A DNA stretch of 64,000 nucleotides from Planktosalinus lacus. GTDB lineage: Bacteria > Bacteroidota > Bacteroidia > Flavobacteriales > Flavobacteriaceae. Under the pieces are notes generated by a model. That model saw only the letters and a program-made list of their open reading frames with translations. It searched no databases and was not told where the DNA came from. The position numbers were made by a program, and so were the translations under genes. Of this stretch, positions 43,993 through 56,500 are shown piece by piece. How positions within the stretch are numbered: the stretch's first letter is position 1; every line of letters begins with the position of its first letter. The stretch is from positions 21,647 through 85,646 of the forward strand of contig NZ_BMGK01000013.1 of assembly GCF_014640155.1 (NCBI RefSeq). Reading direction: 5' to 3'.

Positions 43993-46900
43993 TTATTTAA
44001 CAATCAATTTTTTAATTATTGTTGAATTGTCTTGCTTGATACTGATAAAATACAAACCAGTTGCATATCCTGAAACATTTAAAATGGCAGTTTGATCGCC
44101 ATTAAGTTTTACTGAATTTGATTGATAAACAGTTTGTCCCAATGCGTTTGAAATATTAATTTCCAAATCAGAAGCAGGGGCATTTCCAAACCTTAAAAAT
44201 ACTTCGTTTGAAGCTGGATTTGGATACATTGTAAATTGTAAATTTTCAAAATTCTGATTTGAAAGAAATCCTTCTACATTGATATTGTCAATAAAAGTGC
44301 TGTTACCATAACCGCATACATTGATAAACCTAAACTGCACCAATTCCCCCAAATAATCTGTTAGGTCAACCTGTTCTTGTCTCCAGTTTCCTGCTGAAGA
44401 AGGCGTCCAGTTTGAGGTGATATAAGAAGGCATCGTGGACAAATCCAATCCGGATTTTTCATAGACAGTTGCAAAAGTTTGACCACAATCAGTTGAAATT
44501 TCAACTCTTAAACCATCTGAAAAACCTGTAGAATACTGTGCTTTTGCCAAATCAAAAGTCATTTGTGCTGAAGTTGCAAAAGTAAGGTCAAAAATTTCAG
44601 TTTGAAAAACATCCTCTTCGCCTTCAGCATTGTATGAGAAATTATTAAAATATGCTGATATTCCTGTCGCACCATCACTACCCAAAATTCCTGAACGCTC
44701 TTCCCAGGTATCATCATTGTCAGGGTTCAATATTTGCCAACCACTGGGGGGAAACCCATTGGTTTCAAAGTCTTCAGAAAAATCGAGAGAAGTAGCTTCA
44801 GAAATTGAATAAAAATCAATTGATTGATCGTCATTACTAGGATTTTCATCACCCGTTAATTCAATTTCAACCATTAAAGTATACTCACCTGAATCTTCCA
44901 GTTCTAAAGTAGCATCAAACTCATAATCAATTTGATCACCTGAATTTAAAGTTGTTGAAATATTTTCTTCAACAACAGGTTCACTATTGATTTGGTAGCG
45001 GATTGTAATATTACTTTGTGGATCTAAGCCTGTGTTAGCAACCGTAGCAGAGATAACGACTGGTTCAGGGTTGCAAACAAAATTAAATTCACTGGGATCA
45101 TTATTAATAGAAAGTAGGGCTACATCATTAGCCAAAGAGCAATTTAATAAACCACCCCCATAGAACTGGGCATTGGATCTTCTTGAGATCCATTCTTCAG
45201 TATCATTTTTGGCTACTACTGCAAACCATAATTCATCATCTGGATTTGTAATAGGAACCGTTATGTTTGAAGTTGTTGATGAGCCTACAATTTCCATATA
45301 ATTTTCACCCAATAAATAAAAGTCATAAGACTCAGCATCTGCAACTGCATTCCAATTGAACGATGCTTCTTCTGGACAAACTTGAGTAACCTGAATCACA
45401 CCACCAACAAAATCAGCTATCGAAAATTCATTGTCGCTTTCATCCTGAAGACTTCCGCTACTAACTCTAACCATTGCATTTCCAGTGATTTCGTTGGGAA
45501 CACTCCAGTCATAGAGTCTTAAGCTATTGTTTACAGTAGTAATAGTATTCCAGCTACTACCACTATCTGTTGAATATTCAAGCAAGAAATCATCAGATGT
45601 ATTTGTAGCATCCCAATGGATGGTTTCCTGTGCATTTGGGAAGAAGCTTTCTTCTCCGTTTGGATAAGTAAGCACAAGTTGGTCTGTAATAATTTCATAA
45701 ACTACAAAATACTCCTGAGGTCCAACCGGAACATTTGATCCGGTTATTTCAATGTCATAGTTTCCTGAATCAGGATCGTTTATTAAAACCTGCTCCATAT
45801 TATTTAAATTGTCAACACCATTGGTTGCCGGGGTATCAAGGTTTGTGGGATTTGGAGTTGGGTCAAGAATCCAAGGTAAAAAGGTGTCGTTTGATGGGTT
45901 TGTAACTACCAAATCTAAATCGTTTACCAAAGCGGGGTTGGCTCCTGGAGTGGCAGCTGGATCATTCCAATAAACCATAAAGCGCACTTGTGAAGTTCCT
46001 GTAGGTACATTAATAGTGTGTGTGTTTGAGTTTCCTTGTGAAATTTCATCAGTTAAATATCTTTCGTCTTCAATAAGCTTTCCGGCTCTGGTTCCGTTTA
46101 CAATTCCCCAGCCGAATTTAAAATCAGGGCCTACATTTCCATAATCATTGGCTGTATTTAAAAGTGCAGCTTTAATTAATGATGACGGTGGGTGATTACC
46201 ACCATTTAATTCAGCATAAAGCTCATACAATTGTGCAGAAACCCCTGCAATACCGGGAGCCGCACCTGAAGTACCACCAAATACTAAATATTGATTGTTT
46301 TCACTTGTTGAGTTTTGATTTTGACCATTGGCTGTAATATCTGGTTTTATTCTTCCATCATGAGCGGGTCCTCGACTACTGGAAGCAACCAGGGTTGCGT
46401 TATAAAACACATTGGCAGTAGCAATAACATTTTTACCTTGCTTATGACCACCGGTAATATTTCCCCATTGTGTTCCTGCACCATAACCACAATTATTATT
46501 GTTTGAGTTACCGGCAGAAAACACGTGTAATAATGAGGGAATATCGTTGGATTGTAAATCTACTGTTCTGGCAGTTGTTGTATAGCCGTCATTACAACCG
46601 TTACTGTATGAAGAATTGGTAATTTGTACTAAGTCATTATTAATCAGGTTTTGTGTAGGGGTGTCTAAAAAGTTTGAAGCATAATTTGAAACATAAACGT
46701 CAGCACCGGCTGCCATGCCACGCATTCTTGGGTTTAAATTTCCTGCACCGGCCATAATTCCTGCTACTCCATCTCCGTGAGTTTGTCCGGTACCACTGGC
46801 TTGTGAATTGTCAAGTCTTCCCTGAAAATCAATATGAGGTCCTACTATTCCGTCGTCTCTAACCAAAACACCAACACCAACCCCGGTATAGTTGTTCCCA

Positions 46901-47571
46901 ACACTTGTTTGTGGGTCTAAACCGTTTGCTCTGTGCAGGCTTCTTCCTCGTGTGTCGTCTTTTACATCGGGTGCTATGATTAATTCAATCCATTTTACAA
47001 AAGGCAAATTGGCTAATTCCTCAAGGCAGTTATCAGGAATTGATAAATCAATAAGATTTGAGTTTTTGTATTCTTGTTTAACTGTGATTTGAAGTTCTTT
47101 TAATTTATTTATAACAAAATCTGAAGTAACGTTTTCGTGATATTGTAAAGTCACTAAATAATTTGTTCCGTCCATCGCCCATGGTTCAAAAGGAGGGTAG
47201 TTTAGTTCTTTTGAAATTTTAAAACTTGCATCTAAGGGAATAATTCCTCTCACACCATTATACTGAAGAAAACTGATAGAGGTGTTTTCTGGAAAATAAA
47301 ATAAATAGGTTTTGTGTGGAATATATTCTATGAGTTGAAGGTTGGCATTTCTAAATCGGTCCTGAACAATTTGATTAGGAGTTTCATAAAACTGAACCCA
47401 ACCATAAAAGCCATCATTAAAGTGAGACTTTTCAGGCATTTGATTCCAATCAAAAGTTTGGATGTTTTCAGGAAATTCAATGATGTCTTCCTGAAAATGA
47501 ATGGTATAGTCATTTTGAGAATGTAATGTGTTAAAAACAAAAATTAGGAGTAGAACTCCTAAAAATTTCAT
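43993..47571 (-). CDS. Secreted subtilisin-like (S8) protease with T9SS sorting domain
   Basis: From the ATG at 47571 the protein has 1192 residues; the first in-frame ATG upstream would add 11 residues before the signal peptide (MKFLGVLLLIFVFNTLHSQ). After a propeptide-like region comes the S8 catalytic domain: Asp near 240 (VLVRDDGIVG), His265 (QTHGDGVAG), Asn355 (SAGNS) and Ser435 (GGTSGAAPG). Fibronectin/CARDB-like beta domains follow, then a choice-of-anchor-like domain, and a type A T9SS sorting domain at the end (FTMYPNPASNEVF ... LYFISIKQDNSTIIKKLIVK). It should be secreted and probably degrades environmental protein. Confidence 0.94.
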   Translation of the reverse strand: MKFLGVLLLIFVFNTLHSQNDYTIHFQEDIIEFPENIQTFDWNQMPEKSHFNDGFYGWVQFYETPNQIVQDRFRNANLQLIEYIPHKTYLFYFPENTSISFLQYNGVRGIIPLDASFKISKELNYPPFEPWAMDGTNYLVTLQYHENVTSDFVINKLKELQITVKQEYKNSNLIDLSIPDNCLEELANLPFVKWIELIIAPDVKDDTRGRSLHRANGLDPQTSVGNNYTGVGVGVLVRDDGIVGPHIDFQGRLDNSQASGTGQTHGDGVAGIMAGAGNLNPRMRGMAAGADVYVSNYASNFLDTPTQNLINNDLVQITNSSYSNGCNDGYTTTARTVDLQSNDIPSLLHVFSAGNSNNNNCGYGAGTQWGNITGGHKQGKNVIATANVFYNATLVASSSRGPAHDGRIKPDITANGQNQNSTSENNQYLVFGGTSGAAPGIAGVSAQLYELYAELNGGNHPPSSLIKAALLNTANDYGNVGPDFKFGWGIVNGTRAGKLIEDERYLTDEISQGNSNTHTINVPTGTSQVRFMVYWNDPAATPGANPALVNDLDLVVTNPSNDTFLPWILDPTPNPTNLDTPATNGVDNLNNMEQVLINDPDSGNYDIEITGSNVPVGPQEYFVVYEIITDQLVLTYPNGEESFFPNAQETIHWDATNTSDDFLLEYSTDSGSSWNTITTVNNSLRLYDWSVPNEITGNAMVRVSSGSLQDESDNEFSIADFVGGVIQVTQVCPEEASFNWNAVADAESYDFYLLGENYMEIVGSSTTSNITVPITNPDDELWFAVVAKNDTEEWISRRSNAQFYGGGLLNCSLANDVALLSINNDPSEFNFVCNPEPVVISATVANTGLDPQSNITIRYQINSEPVVEENISTTLNSGDQIDYEFDATLELEDSGEYTLMVEIELTGDENPSNDDQSIDFYSISEATSLDFSEDFETNGFPPSGWQILNPDNDDTWEERSGILGSDGATGISAYFNNFSYNAEGEEDVFQTEIFDLTFATSAQMTFDLAKAQYSTGFSDGLRVEISTDCGQTFATVYEKSGLDLSTMPSYITSNWTPSSAGNWRQEQVDLTDYLGELVQFRFINVCGYGNSTFIDNINVEGFLSNQNFENLQFTMYPNPASNEVFLRFGNAPASDLEINISNALGQTVYQSNSVKLNGDQTAILNVSGYATGLYFISIKQDNSTIIKKLIVK

Positions 47572-47773
47572 TTTAAAATGTAAAAGAGGAGAATTTTTTT
47601 CCATAGCAATGAATACTTAATAATTAAATTAATTTTTTTTTGAATTTCAAATATATTGATTTGAGTTTAATAAATAAGGGTTAAGAAAGTTAAAATGTAA
47701 ATTTTAATGTGTTGTCCAAAAGGAGTTTACTCGATTTGTTTTAATCTATAAGAGACTTGAGCACTGCTTTTCT

Positions 47774-47781
47774 TATCTTTG
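47774..47781 (+). promoter_or_regulatory. -7 element very close to the queE start
   Basis: TATCTTTG matches the -7 consensus but ends only six bases before the queE ATG at 47788, so the transcript may be leaderless or nearly so. No -33 element at proper spacing is visible. Confidence 0.45.
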
Positions 47782-47787
47782 TGCGCT

Positions 47788-48417
47788 ATGGATGAACAAG
47801 TAAAAAAAATGGTTGATGAAGGTGTAATGCTTCCTTTGATGGAAGAGTTTTATACTATTCAAGGCGAGGGGTTTCATAAGGGTACTGCTGCTTACTTTAT
47901 AAGGGTTGGTGGTTGCGATGTAGGTTGTCATTGGTGTGATGTTAAGGAAAGTTGGAATGCAGCTATTCACCCTCCTACACACATTGACGCCATCGTTAAA
48001 AATGCTGAAAAATATTCCAAAACTATTGTAGTTACTGGTGGTGAACCTTTAACCTGGGATATGAATCCATTGACTGGATTATTAAAAGAAAAAGGTCTTC
48101 AGATACACATTGAAACTTCAGGGGCATATAAGCTTACGGGAATCTGGGACTGGATTTGTTTATCCCCAAAAAAAATAAAACTACCGGAACCTGAAATTTA
48201 TGCTGTAGCAAATGAATTGAAAGTGATTATTTTTAATAAAGATGATTTTCGCTTTGCGGAAGAACAGGCAAAGAGTGTCAATGAAAATTGTATACTCTAT
48301 TTGCAACCCGAATGGAGTAAACGCGAAAAAATGATACCTGAAATAGTAGAATATATAATGAAGAATACAAAGTGGAAAGTTTCATTACAAACACATAAAT
48401 ATTTAAATATTCCCTAG
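47788..48417 (+). CDS. queE: 7-carboxy-7-deazaguanine synthase QueE
   Basis: The 209-residue radical SAM protein has the cluster motif CDVGCHWC (Cys43, Cys47, Cys50), FYTIQGEGFHKGTAAYFIRVGGC before it, and VTGGEPL for SAM binding. It converts 6-carboxytetrahydropterin to 7-carboxy-7-deazaguanine in queuosine synthesis. I chose the ATG at 47788, where the family's N-terminus fits; an in-frame TTG nine bases upstream lies inside the -7 element. The convergent DUF2911 gene ends two bases after it. Confidence 0.95.
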   Translation: MDEQVKKMVDEGVMLPLMEEFYTIQGEGFHKGTAAYFIRVGGCDVGCHWCDVKESWNAAIHPPTHIDAIVKNAEKYSKTIVVTGGEPLTWDMNPLTGLLKEKGLQIHIETSGAYKLTGIWDWICLSPKKIKLPEPEIYAVANELKVIIFNKDDFRFAEEQAKSVNENCILYLQPEWSKREKMIPEIVEYIMKNTKWKVSLQTHKYLNIP

Positions 48418-48418
48418 T

Positions 48419-48967
48419 TTACTTAACCTTTTCGAAGGGGACTTCAATAAAGCGGTCGTCCCAGCCAATCATTAAACTCACGCCATTTTCAGTGGGCATA
48501 AAAGCCATTGATAACGACTCAATAGTTGCTGCAGCACTTTTTGAAGGAACGTCAATTCTAACAATATCTAATTCTTCTTTATAATTGTAGGCTCCCCAAA
48601 CATTTGTTTCTCTGTTTAGGATGACAGTCCACTCATCTTTCTTCGGAATTGTATAAAGGGTGTAAGTACCTTTTTCAATAATTTCTGACCCCAGTTTTAA
48701 GGGTTCATAGATTTCAAGCTCTGTGGCTTCATTGGCACCTGTTCTCCATATTTTTTCAAAAGGAACCAATGCGCCAAAAATTTCACGGTCATTTTTCTTG
48801 GGGCGACTGTAAATAACCCTAATTACCGGCGACATATCATCATTTCTAACAATAGTAATGTCTAACGGACTCGCATCAAGACTTGGGAACTCTTGAGCCT
48901 CTAAAGATGTAAAGGATGTGAAGATAAATAAAAATAAAAGACTGGTTTTAATATAATTTAATTTCAT
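48419..48967 (-). CDS. Secreted DUF2911 protein
   Basis: The 182-residue protein has a signal peptide (ending SLEAQ) and the DUF2911 pattern: IRVIYSRPKKNDREIFGALVPFEKIWRTGANEATELEI and GTYTLYTIPKKDEWTVILN. Proteins of this family are common in Bacteroidetes and have no established function. It lies end to end with queE. Confidence 0.93.
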   Translation of the reverse strand: MKLNYIKTSLLFLFIFTSFTSLEAQEFPSLDASPLDITIVRNDDMSPVIRVIYSRPKKNDREIFGALVPFEKIWRTGANEATELEIYEPLKLGSEIIEKGTYTLYTIPKKDEWTVILNRETNVWGAYNYKEELDIVRIDVPSKSAAATIESLSMAFMPTENGVSLMIGWDDRFIEVPFEKVK

Positions 48968-51186
<2,219 letters not shown>

Positions 51187-51215
51187 CATTTTTCTAACTG
51201 AAACCAAAGATTGAC

Positions 51216-51254
51216 AAAAAGCCTCAAAAGATTTTTTCTATTGAGGCTTTTTCA
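51216..51254 (+). terminator. Terminator after gyrB
   Basis: AAAAAGCCTCAA (51216-51227) pairs with TTGAGGCTTTTT (51241-51252) around a 13-base loop. Confidence 0.9.
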
Positions 51255-51339
51255 ATAAAAACAATTTAAAAAAGTTTACACAATAGGGTTTAGGTGAATT
51301 GACTTGTTTAATATGCAGCACTAACATTAAAAAATAAAT

Positions 51340-52365
51340 ATGAAAAAAATAGCTTTTATTGTATTAGTAATATCAGTTTCATCAACAACATATGCTCAAA
51401 ACCAATTGGAAGATTTATTGGCTGCCGGAATTGAGGATGCCCAAAGATTTGCTTCCGGTTATATTTCACCGGCTGCAGAAAGCGTTATCTACAACCTTTC
51501 AGGTGGTTGGTTGCAAACTGCTGAAGTCAAAAAACCATTGAAATTTGAATTGTCTGTAATCGGAAATGTCTCTTTCGTTAATGAGGAACACAAAGCATTT
51601 ACATTGAATTCAAGTGAATATAACAATTTATATTTCAGAGATGGCAGTATCTCAAAAGAGGTGGGGACAGCTTTTGGAGAAAACAACCCCGATGTGATTG
51701 TGTATGCTATCGTAACAGATGAAACGGGTGCCTTTCAAGAAGAAGTGGAGTTCGAACTTCCACAAGGACTTGCTTCTGAAAATGTCAATATGCTTCCTAC
51801 GGCTTTTTTACAGGCAAGACTTGGGATTTTTAAGGCTACAGAACTCAAAGTGCGCTATTTCCCCAAAGTTGATTATGAAGACGTAAAAACAGGGTTAATT
51901 GGAGTGGGTTTGCAACATGAATTCACACAATGGCTTCCGGTAGAAAAAGCATTTCCGGTCGCTATTGCTGGTTTTGTTGGTTTTACAAATTTTAACGGAA
52001 ATTTTGATTTCACAGACAGTCAGATTATTGAAGGTTCAAATCAGCAGTTTGAAGTAAGGCAGAACAGCTGGTTGTTTCAAATTCATGCTTCAACCAAATT
52101 AAAGATTATAAACTTCTATGGTGGACTGGGTTATGTTACCGGAACATCAGATTTTGATGTATTAGGGACTTACACAGTGCGTGCGGGGACACCTTTGTTT
52201 GAATCACAAAGTACATTTGATGACCCTTTTTCAGTAAAAAATAAAGTTTCGGGGATCAAAGCTAATTTAGGTACACAACTTCAACTGGGTTTCTTTAGTA
52301 TTTTTGCCGAATACAATATTGCTGAATACAACACTGCTGCTGCTGGAATTGGTTTCGGAATTTAA
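51340..52365 (+). CDS. DUF6588-like outer-membrane beta-barrel protein
   Basis: The 341-residue protein has a signal peptide (ending TTYAQ) and an N-terminal pattern of the DUF6588 family (LAAGIEDAQRFASGYISPAAESVIYNLSGGW). Alternating beta-strand stretches (LQARLGIFKATELKVRYFP, YGGLGYVTGTSDF, LGFFSIFAEYNIAEYN) suggest a small outer-membrane barrel. Function is unknown. It sits between gyrB and mdh, all on the plus strand. Confidence 0.8.
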   Translation: MKKIAFIVLVISVSSTTYAQNQLEDLLAAGIEDAQRFASGYISPAAESVIYNLSGGWLQTAEVKKPLKFELSVIGNVSFVNEEHKAFTLNSSEYNNLYFRDGSISKEVGTAFGENNPDVIVYAIVTDETGAFQEEVEFELPQGLASENVNMLPTAFLQARLGIFKATELKVRYFPKVDYEDVKTGLIGVGLQHEFTQWLPVEKAFPVAIAGFVGFTNFNGNFDFTDSQIIEGSNQQFEVRQNSWLFQIHASTKLKIINFYGGLGYVTGTSDFDVLGTYTVRAGTPLFESQSTFDDPFSVKNKVSGIKANLGTQLQLGFFSIFAEYNIAEYNTAAAGIGFGI

Positions 52366-52452
52366 TGACTTGATATTTAATTTTTAAAGCAGATAATTGT
52401 ATTTTTGCAACACTTGAAAATTATAAACAATAATCTTTAAAAATTAATATAT

Positions 52453-53379
52453 ATGAAAGTTACAGTCGTAGGTGCAGGAGCCGTAGGTGCAAGTTGTGCA
52501 GAATACATTGGAATCAAAAATTTTGCTTCAGAAGTTGTTCTTCTTGATATTAAAGAAGGTTTTGCAGAAGGAAAAGCAATGGACTTGATGCAAACAGCAT
52601 CCCTGATGGGTTTTGATACCAAAATAACAGGAACCACAAACGATTATTCAAAGACCGCCGGAAGTAACATTGCTGTTATAACAAGCGGAATTCCAAGAAA
52701 ACCCGGAATGACCAGAGAGGAGTTGATTGGTATCAATGCAGGAATTGTAAAAACAGTTTCTGAAAACCTGGTTAAACACTCTCCTGATGTTATTTTAATT
52801 GTTGTGAGTAACCCTATGGATACCATGGCTTATTTGGCGCACCAATCTACCGGACTTCCAAAAAACAGAATTATTGGTATGGGAGGAGCTTTAGACAGTG
52901 CCCGCTTTAAATACAGATTGGCAGAAGCTCTGGAATGCCCACAATCTGATGTTGACGGCATGGTTTTAGGTATGCACAGCGACACCGGAATGATTCCGTT
53001 AACGCGTCTCGCAACAAGAAACAGTGTGCCTGTTTCAAATTTCCTTTCAGAAGATCGCTTGAATCAAGTAATGGAAGACACAAAGGTGGGTGGAGCAACA
53101 CTTACAAAACTTTTAGGAACATCAGCCTGGTATGCACCGGGTGCAGCAGTTTCATCATTAGTTCAGGCGATTGCCTGTGATCAGAAAAAAATGTTCCCTT
53201 GTTCAGTTTTATTGGATGGTGAATATGGTCTGTCTGACCTGTGTATTGGAGTACCTGTGATATTAGGAAAAAATGGAATCGAAAAAATTGTAGAAGTTCC
53301 ACTTTCAGATACTGAAAAAGAAACAATGCAAAAAAGCGCACAAGCAGTTAGAGATGTGAATGCGTTATTAAATGCTTAA
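52453..53379 (+). CDS. mdh: Malate dehydrogenase (LDH-like type)
   Basis: The 308-residue protein has GAGAVG (7-12) with Asp32 for NAD, substrate-binding Arg82, Arg88 and Arg151, and a catalytic His175 with Asp177 nearby. It oxidises malate to oxaloacetate in the TCA cycle. The usual GGHGDT around the catalytic His reads GMHSDT here, while His and Asp are kept. TATTTTTG at 52400-52407 is a possible -7 element. A long hairpin lies downstream. Confidence 0.94.
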   Translation: MKVTVVGAGAVGASCAEYIGIKNFASEVVLLDIKEGFAEGKAMDLMQTASLMGFDTKITGTTNDYSKTAGSNIAVITSGIPRKPGMTREELIGINAGIVKTVSENLVKHSPDVILIVVSNPMDTMAYLAHQSTGLPKNRIIGMGGALDSARFKYRLAEALECPQSDVDGMVLGMHSDTGMIPLTRLATRNSVPVSNFLSEDRLNQVMEDTKVGGATLTKLLGTSAWYAPGAAVSSLVQAIACDQKKMFPCSVLLDGEYGLSDLCIGVPVILGKNGIEKIVEVPLSDTEKETMQKSAQAVRDVNALLNA

Positions 53380-53409
53380 TTTCAAAATATAAAACACATC
53401 TTTTTATGT

Positions 53410-53459
53410 TTTAAATTCCGGAATCTAAGACGATTTGTTTTAGATTTCCGGAATTTAAA
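53410..53459. repeat. Long inverted repeat between mdh and secDF
   Basis: Arms at 53410-53428 and 53440-53459 pair over 19 bases with one bulged T and an 11-base loop. Each arm carries its own TTCCGGAA palindrome core, so the site contains two copies about 29 bases apart. No T-run follows on the plus strand, so it is not a classical terminator; it may be an mRNA 3'-end structure or a protein-binding site. Confidence 0.75.
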
Positions 53460-53496
53460 CGTTCATTTTAACTTATTTTTAAAACTTAAAAAATAA

Positions 53497-53527
53497 TTGT
53501 CATTTCATATTGGAAATTCTATATTTG
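53497..53527 (+). promoter_or_regulatory. Bacteroidetes-type promoter of secDF
   Basis: TTG at 53497-53499, a 20-base spacer and TATATTTG at 53520-53527. The secDF ATG follows at 53580. Confidence 0.75.
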
Positions 53528-53579
53528 CACGTTTGTAAAAAACCAATAAAAACAATTATACACCTAATTATTACGAAGA

Positions 53580-56500
53580 ATGCAAAACAAGGGACTAGTT
53601 AAAGTATTTGCGATATTGTTTGGCTTAGTGAGTATTTATCAACTTTCATTTACTTACATAGCATCCAAAGTCGAAGGAGAAGCAGAGGAATATGCAGTTA
53701 GTAAAATATCTGAAAATACAGAAGATTATGTTATAAAAAGAGATCTTGAGGAGAAAAAATATTTAGACTCTTTGGGTGCAGAGCCCGTTCTTCTTGGTAT
53801 TGATTACAATTCAGCCAAAGATAAAGAATTAAATAAGGGGCTTGACTTGAAGGGGGGAATCAATGTGATTCTTCAAATCTCAGTTAGGGATATTTTAGTA
53901 GGTCTTGCAAACAACTCAAAAGATCCTGCTTTCAATCAGGCTTTAGACAGAGCAGTTGAAATTCAAACCGAAGGCACAGATACTTATTTAGAAGCATTTT
54001 TTCAGGCATTTGATGAAATTCCGGGTGATAACCAATTAGCATCACCAGATATTTTTGCCAATAAAACCCTAAGTGAAGAAGTCCACTTTGAAATGTCCAA
54101 TGCTGAAGTTCAGACAATATTAACCAGAAAGGTTGATGAGTCTGTTGATGCAGCTTTTGAGGTCCTTAGAAAACGTATCGATAAATTTGGTGTGACTCAA
54201 CCCAACTTGCAACGTCTTGGAAATACAGCACGTATACTTGTAGAGCTTCCGGGAGCAAGAGATGTACAACGGGTGCAATCATTACTTCAAAGTACAGCTC
54301 AATTAGAGTTTTGGCACGTTTATAAAATGGATGAAATGGTTTCATTCCTCTCTTCAGCAAATGAAGTAGTAAAGGCAATGGAGAAACCAAAATCTGAAAC
54401 CGATGAAGAAGTTACAGATTCAACAAGTGTTGAAGGAGATGAAATTACTGATCTTTTAGGAGGAGAAAGCCTAGATGAGCTAGCTGAAGATGTAGATAAT
54501 GACCCAATATTTGGGAGAATCCAAGGGCTAGGTGGTCAGGGAGGACCGGTAATTGCTACATTCAAATTAAGGGATACTGCCGTTATCAACAGTTACCTTA
54601 GAATGCCTCAGGTAAGATCATTGTTGCCACAAGAACAGCGCTTTGCTAAGTTTGTGTGGGGTAAACCAATTGAAAATCCAGAAACAGGAGAGGAATTATC
54701 AGAATTGTATGCGATAAAAGCAAACAGGGAAAATATTCCACCATTAAGTGGAAATGTTGTAACAGATGCATCACAAACCTTTGACCAAAGAGGGCAACCC
54801 GCAGTCTCCATGCAAATGGATGGTACCGGTGCAAGAATCTGGGAAGAAATGACCGGTGTAGCTTCTGCTCAGCAGACTCAAATAGCAATTGTACTTGATA
54901 ATATAGTATATTCAGCACCCGGTGTTTCAAGAGGTGCTATTTCCGGTGGACGTTCAGAGATTACAGGAGATTTCACTTTAAATGAAGCAATTGACCTTGC
55001 CAATGTATTGAGAGCAGGTAAACTTCCTGCCTCAGCTGATATTATCCAAAGTGAAATTGTTGGACCTTCCTTAGGTCAGGAAGCTATTGATAGTGGTATA
55101 ATGTCTTTCTTGATAGCACTTGTACTGGTGTTACTATGGATGATTTTCTATTACGGAAGAGCAGGTGTCTATGCAGATATCGCTTTAATGGTAAACATCT
55201 TGTTTATATTTGGTATTTTAGCTGGACTAGGTGCTGTACTTACCTTACCGGGTATCGCTGGTATTGTTTTGACAATAGGTATTTCGGTTGATGCCAACGT
55301 GCTGATCTTTGAGCGAATTAGAGAAGAATTCTATAAAGGGAAGGCACAAAAGGATGCTATTAAAGACGGTTTCAACAATGCACTTTCATCTATTTTGGAT
55401 GCCAACATTACAACCGGTTTGACAGGTATTATTTTATTGGTCTTTGGAACTGGTCCAATTAAAGGTTTTGCCACTACTTTATTAATAGGTATTTTAACCT
55501 CTTTGTTCACAGCAATTTTTATCACGAGACTGTTTATTGAAAGATATACTGTAAATGGTAAAGATTTGAAATTTTCTACTGCACTTACCAAAAATCTGTT
55601 TAGAAATGTAAACATTGATTTCTTAGGAAAGCGAAAGATAGCCTATATCATCTCAGGTGTTTTAATCGTTCTTTCTTTAGGTTCCTTATTTACTCAGGGA
55701 TTAAACCAGGGAATTGATTTTGTTGGTGGAAGAACTTATACAGTGCGCTTTGATAAATCAGTGATTGCTTCTGAAATTCAACAAGACCTTGCAGCAGTTT
55801 ATGGAACGGCTGAAGCGAAGACTTTTGGCGGAAATAATCAGTTAAAAATATCTACAGCTTATAAAGTGGATGAGCAAAGTGGAGAAGTAGATAGTGAAGT
55901 GCAGGAATTATTATTCCAGGCCTTACAGCCTAACTTGCCTGAAGGATTTACCTATCAAGACTTTTTGAGTGGAGATGAAACTAAACAAGTTGGTTTAATG
56001 CAATCAATGAAAGTTGGTCCAACAATAGCAAGTGATATCAAACGAGCATCTGTCTGGGCTATTTCAGGATCGTTGATAGTTGTATTCTTGTATATTTTAC
56101 TTCGATTTAGAAGATGGCAATTTAGTTTAGGTGCTGTAGCTGCAGTTATTCACGATACTATCATAGTATTAGGGTTATTCTCATTGCTTCGAAATGCGAT
56201 GCCGTTCTCAATGGAAATTGATCAGGCCTTTATTGCTGCTATCCTTACAGTGATAGGGTACTCATTGAACGATACCGTGGTAGTGTTTGACCGTATTCGG
56301 GAGTATTTTAATGACAATCCAAGTTGGAAACTCTCCAGGGTTATCAATTCAGCTGTAAACAGTACCATAAGCAGGACATTGAATACGTCGTTCACCACAT
56401 TGGTAGTATTACTGGCAATCTTTATTTTTGGAGGTGACTCTATTAGAGGATTTATGTTTGCGTTGATTATTGGTGTGATTGTAGGTACTTACTCATCAGT

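Noticed and set aside
47779..47787. TTG start for queE
   Set aside because: The TTG lies inside the -7 promoter element and would add only three residues.
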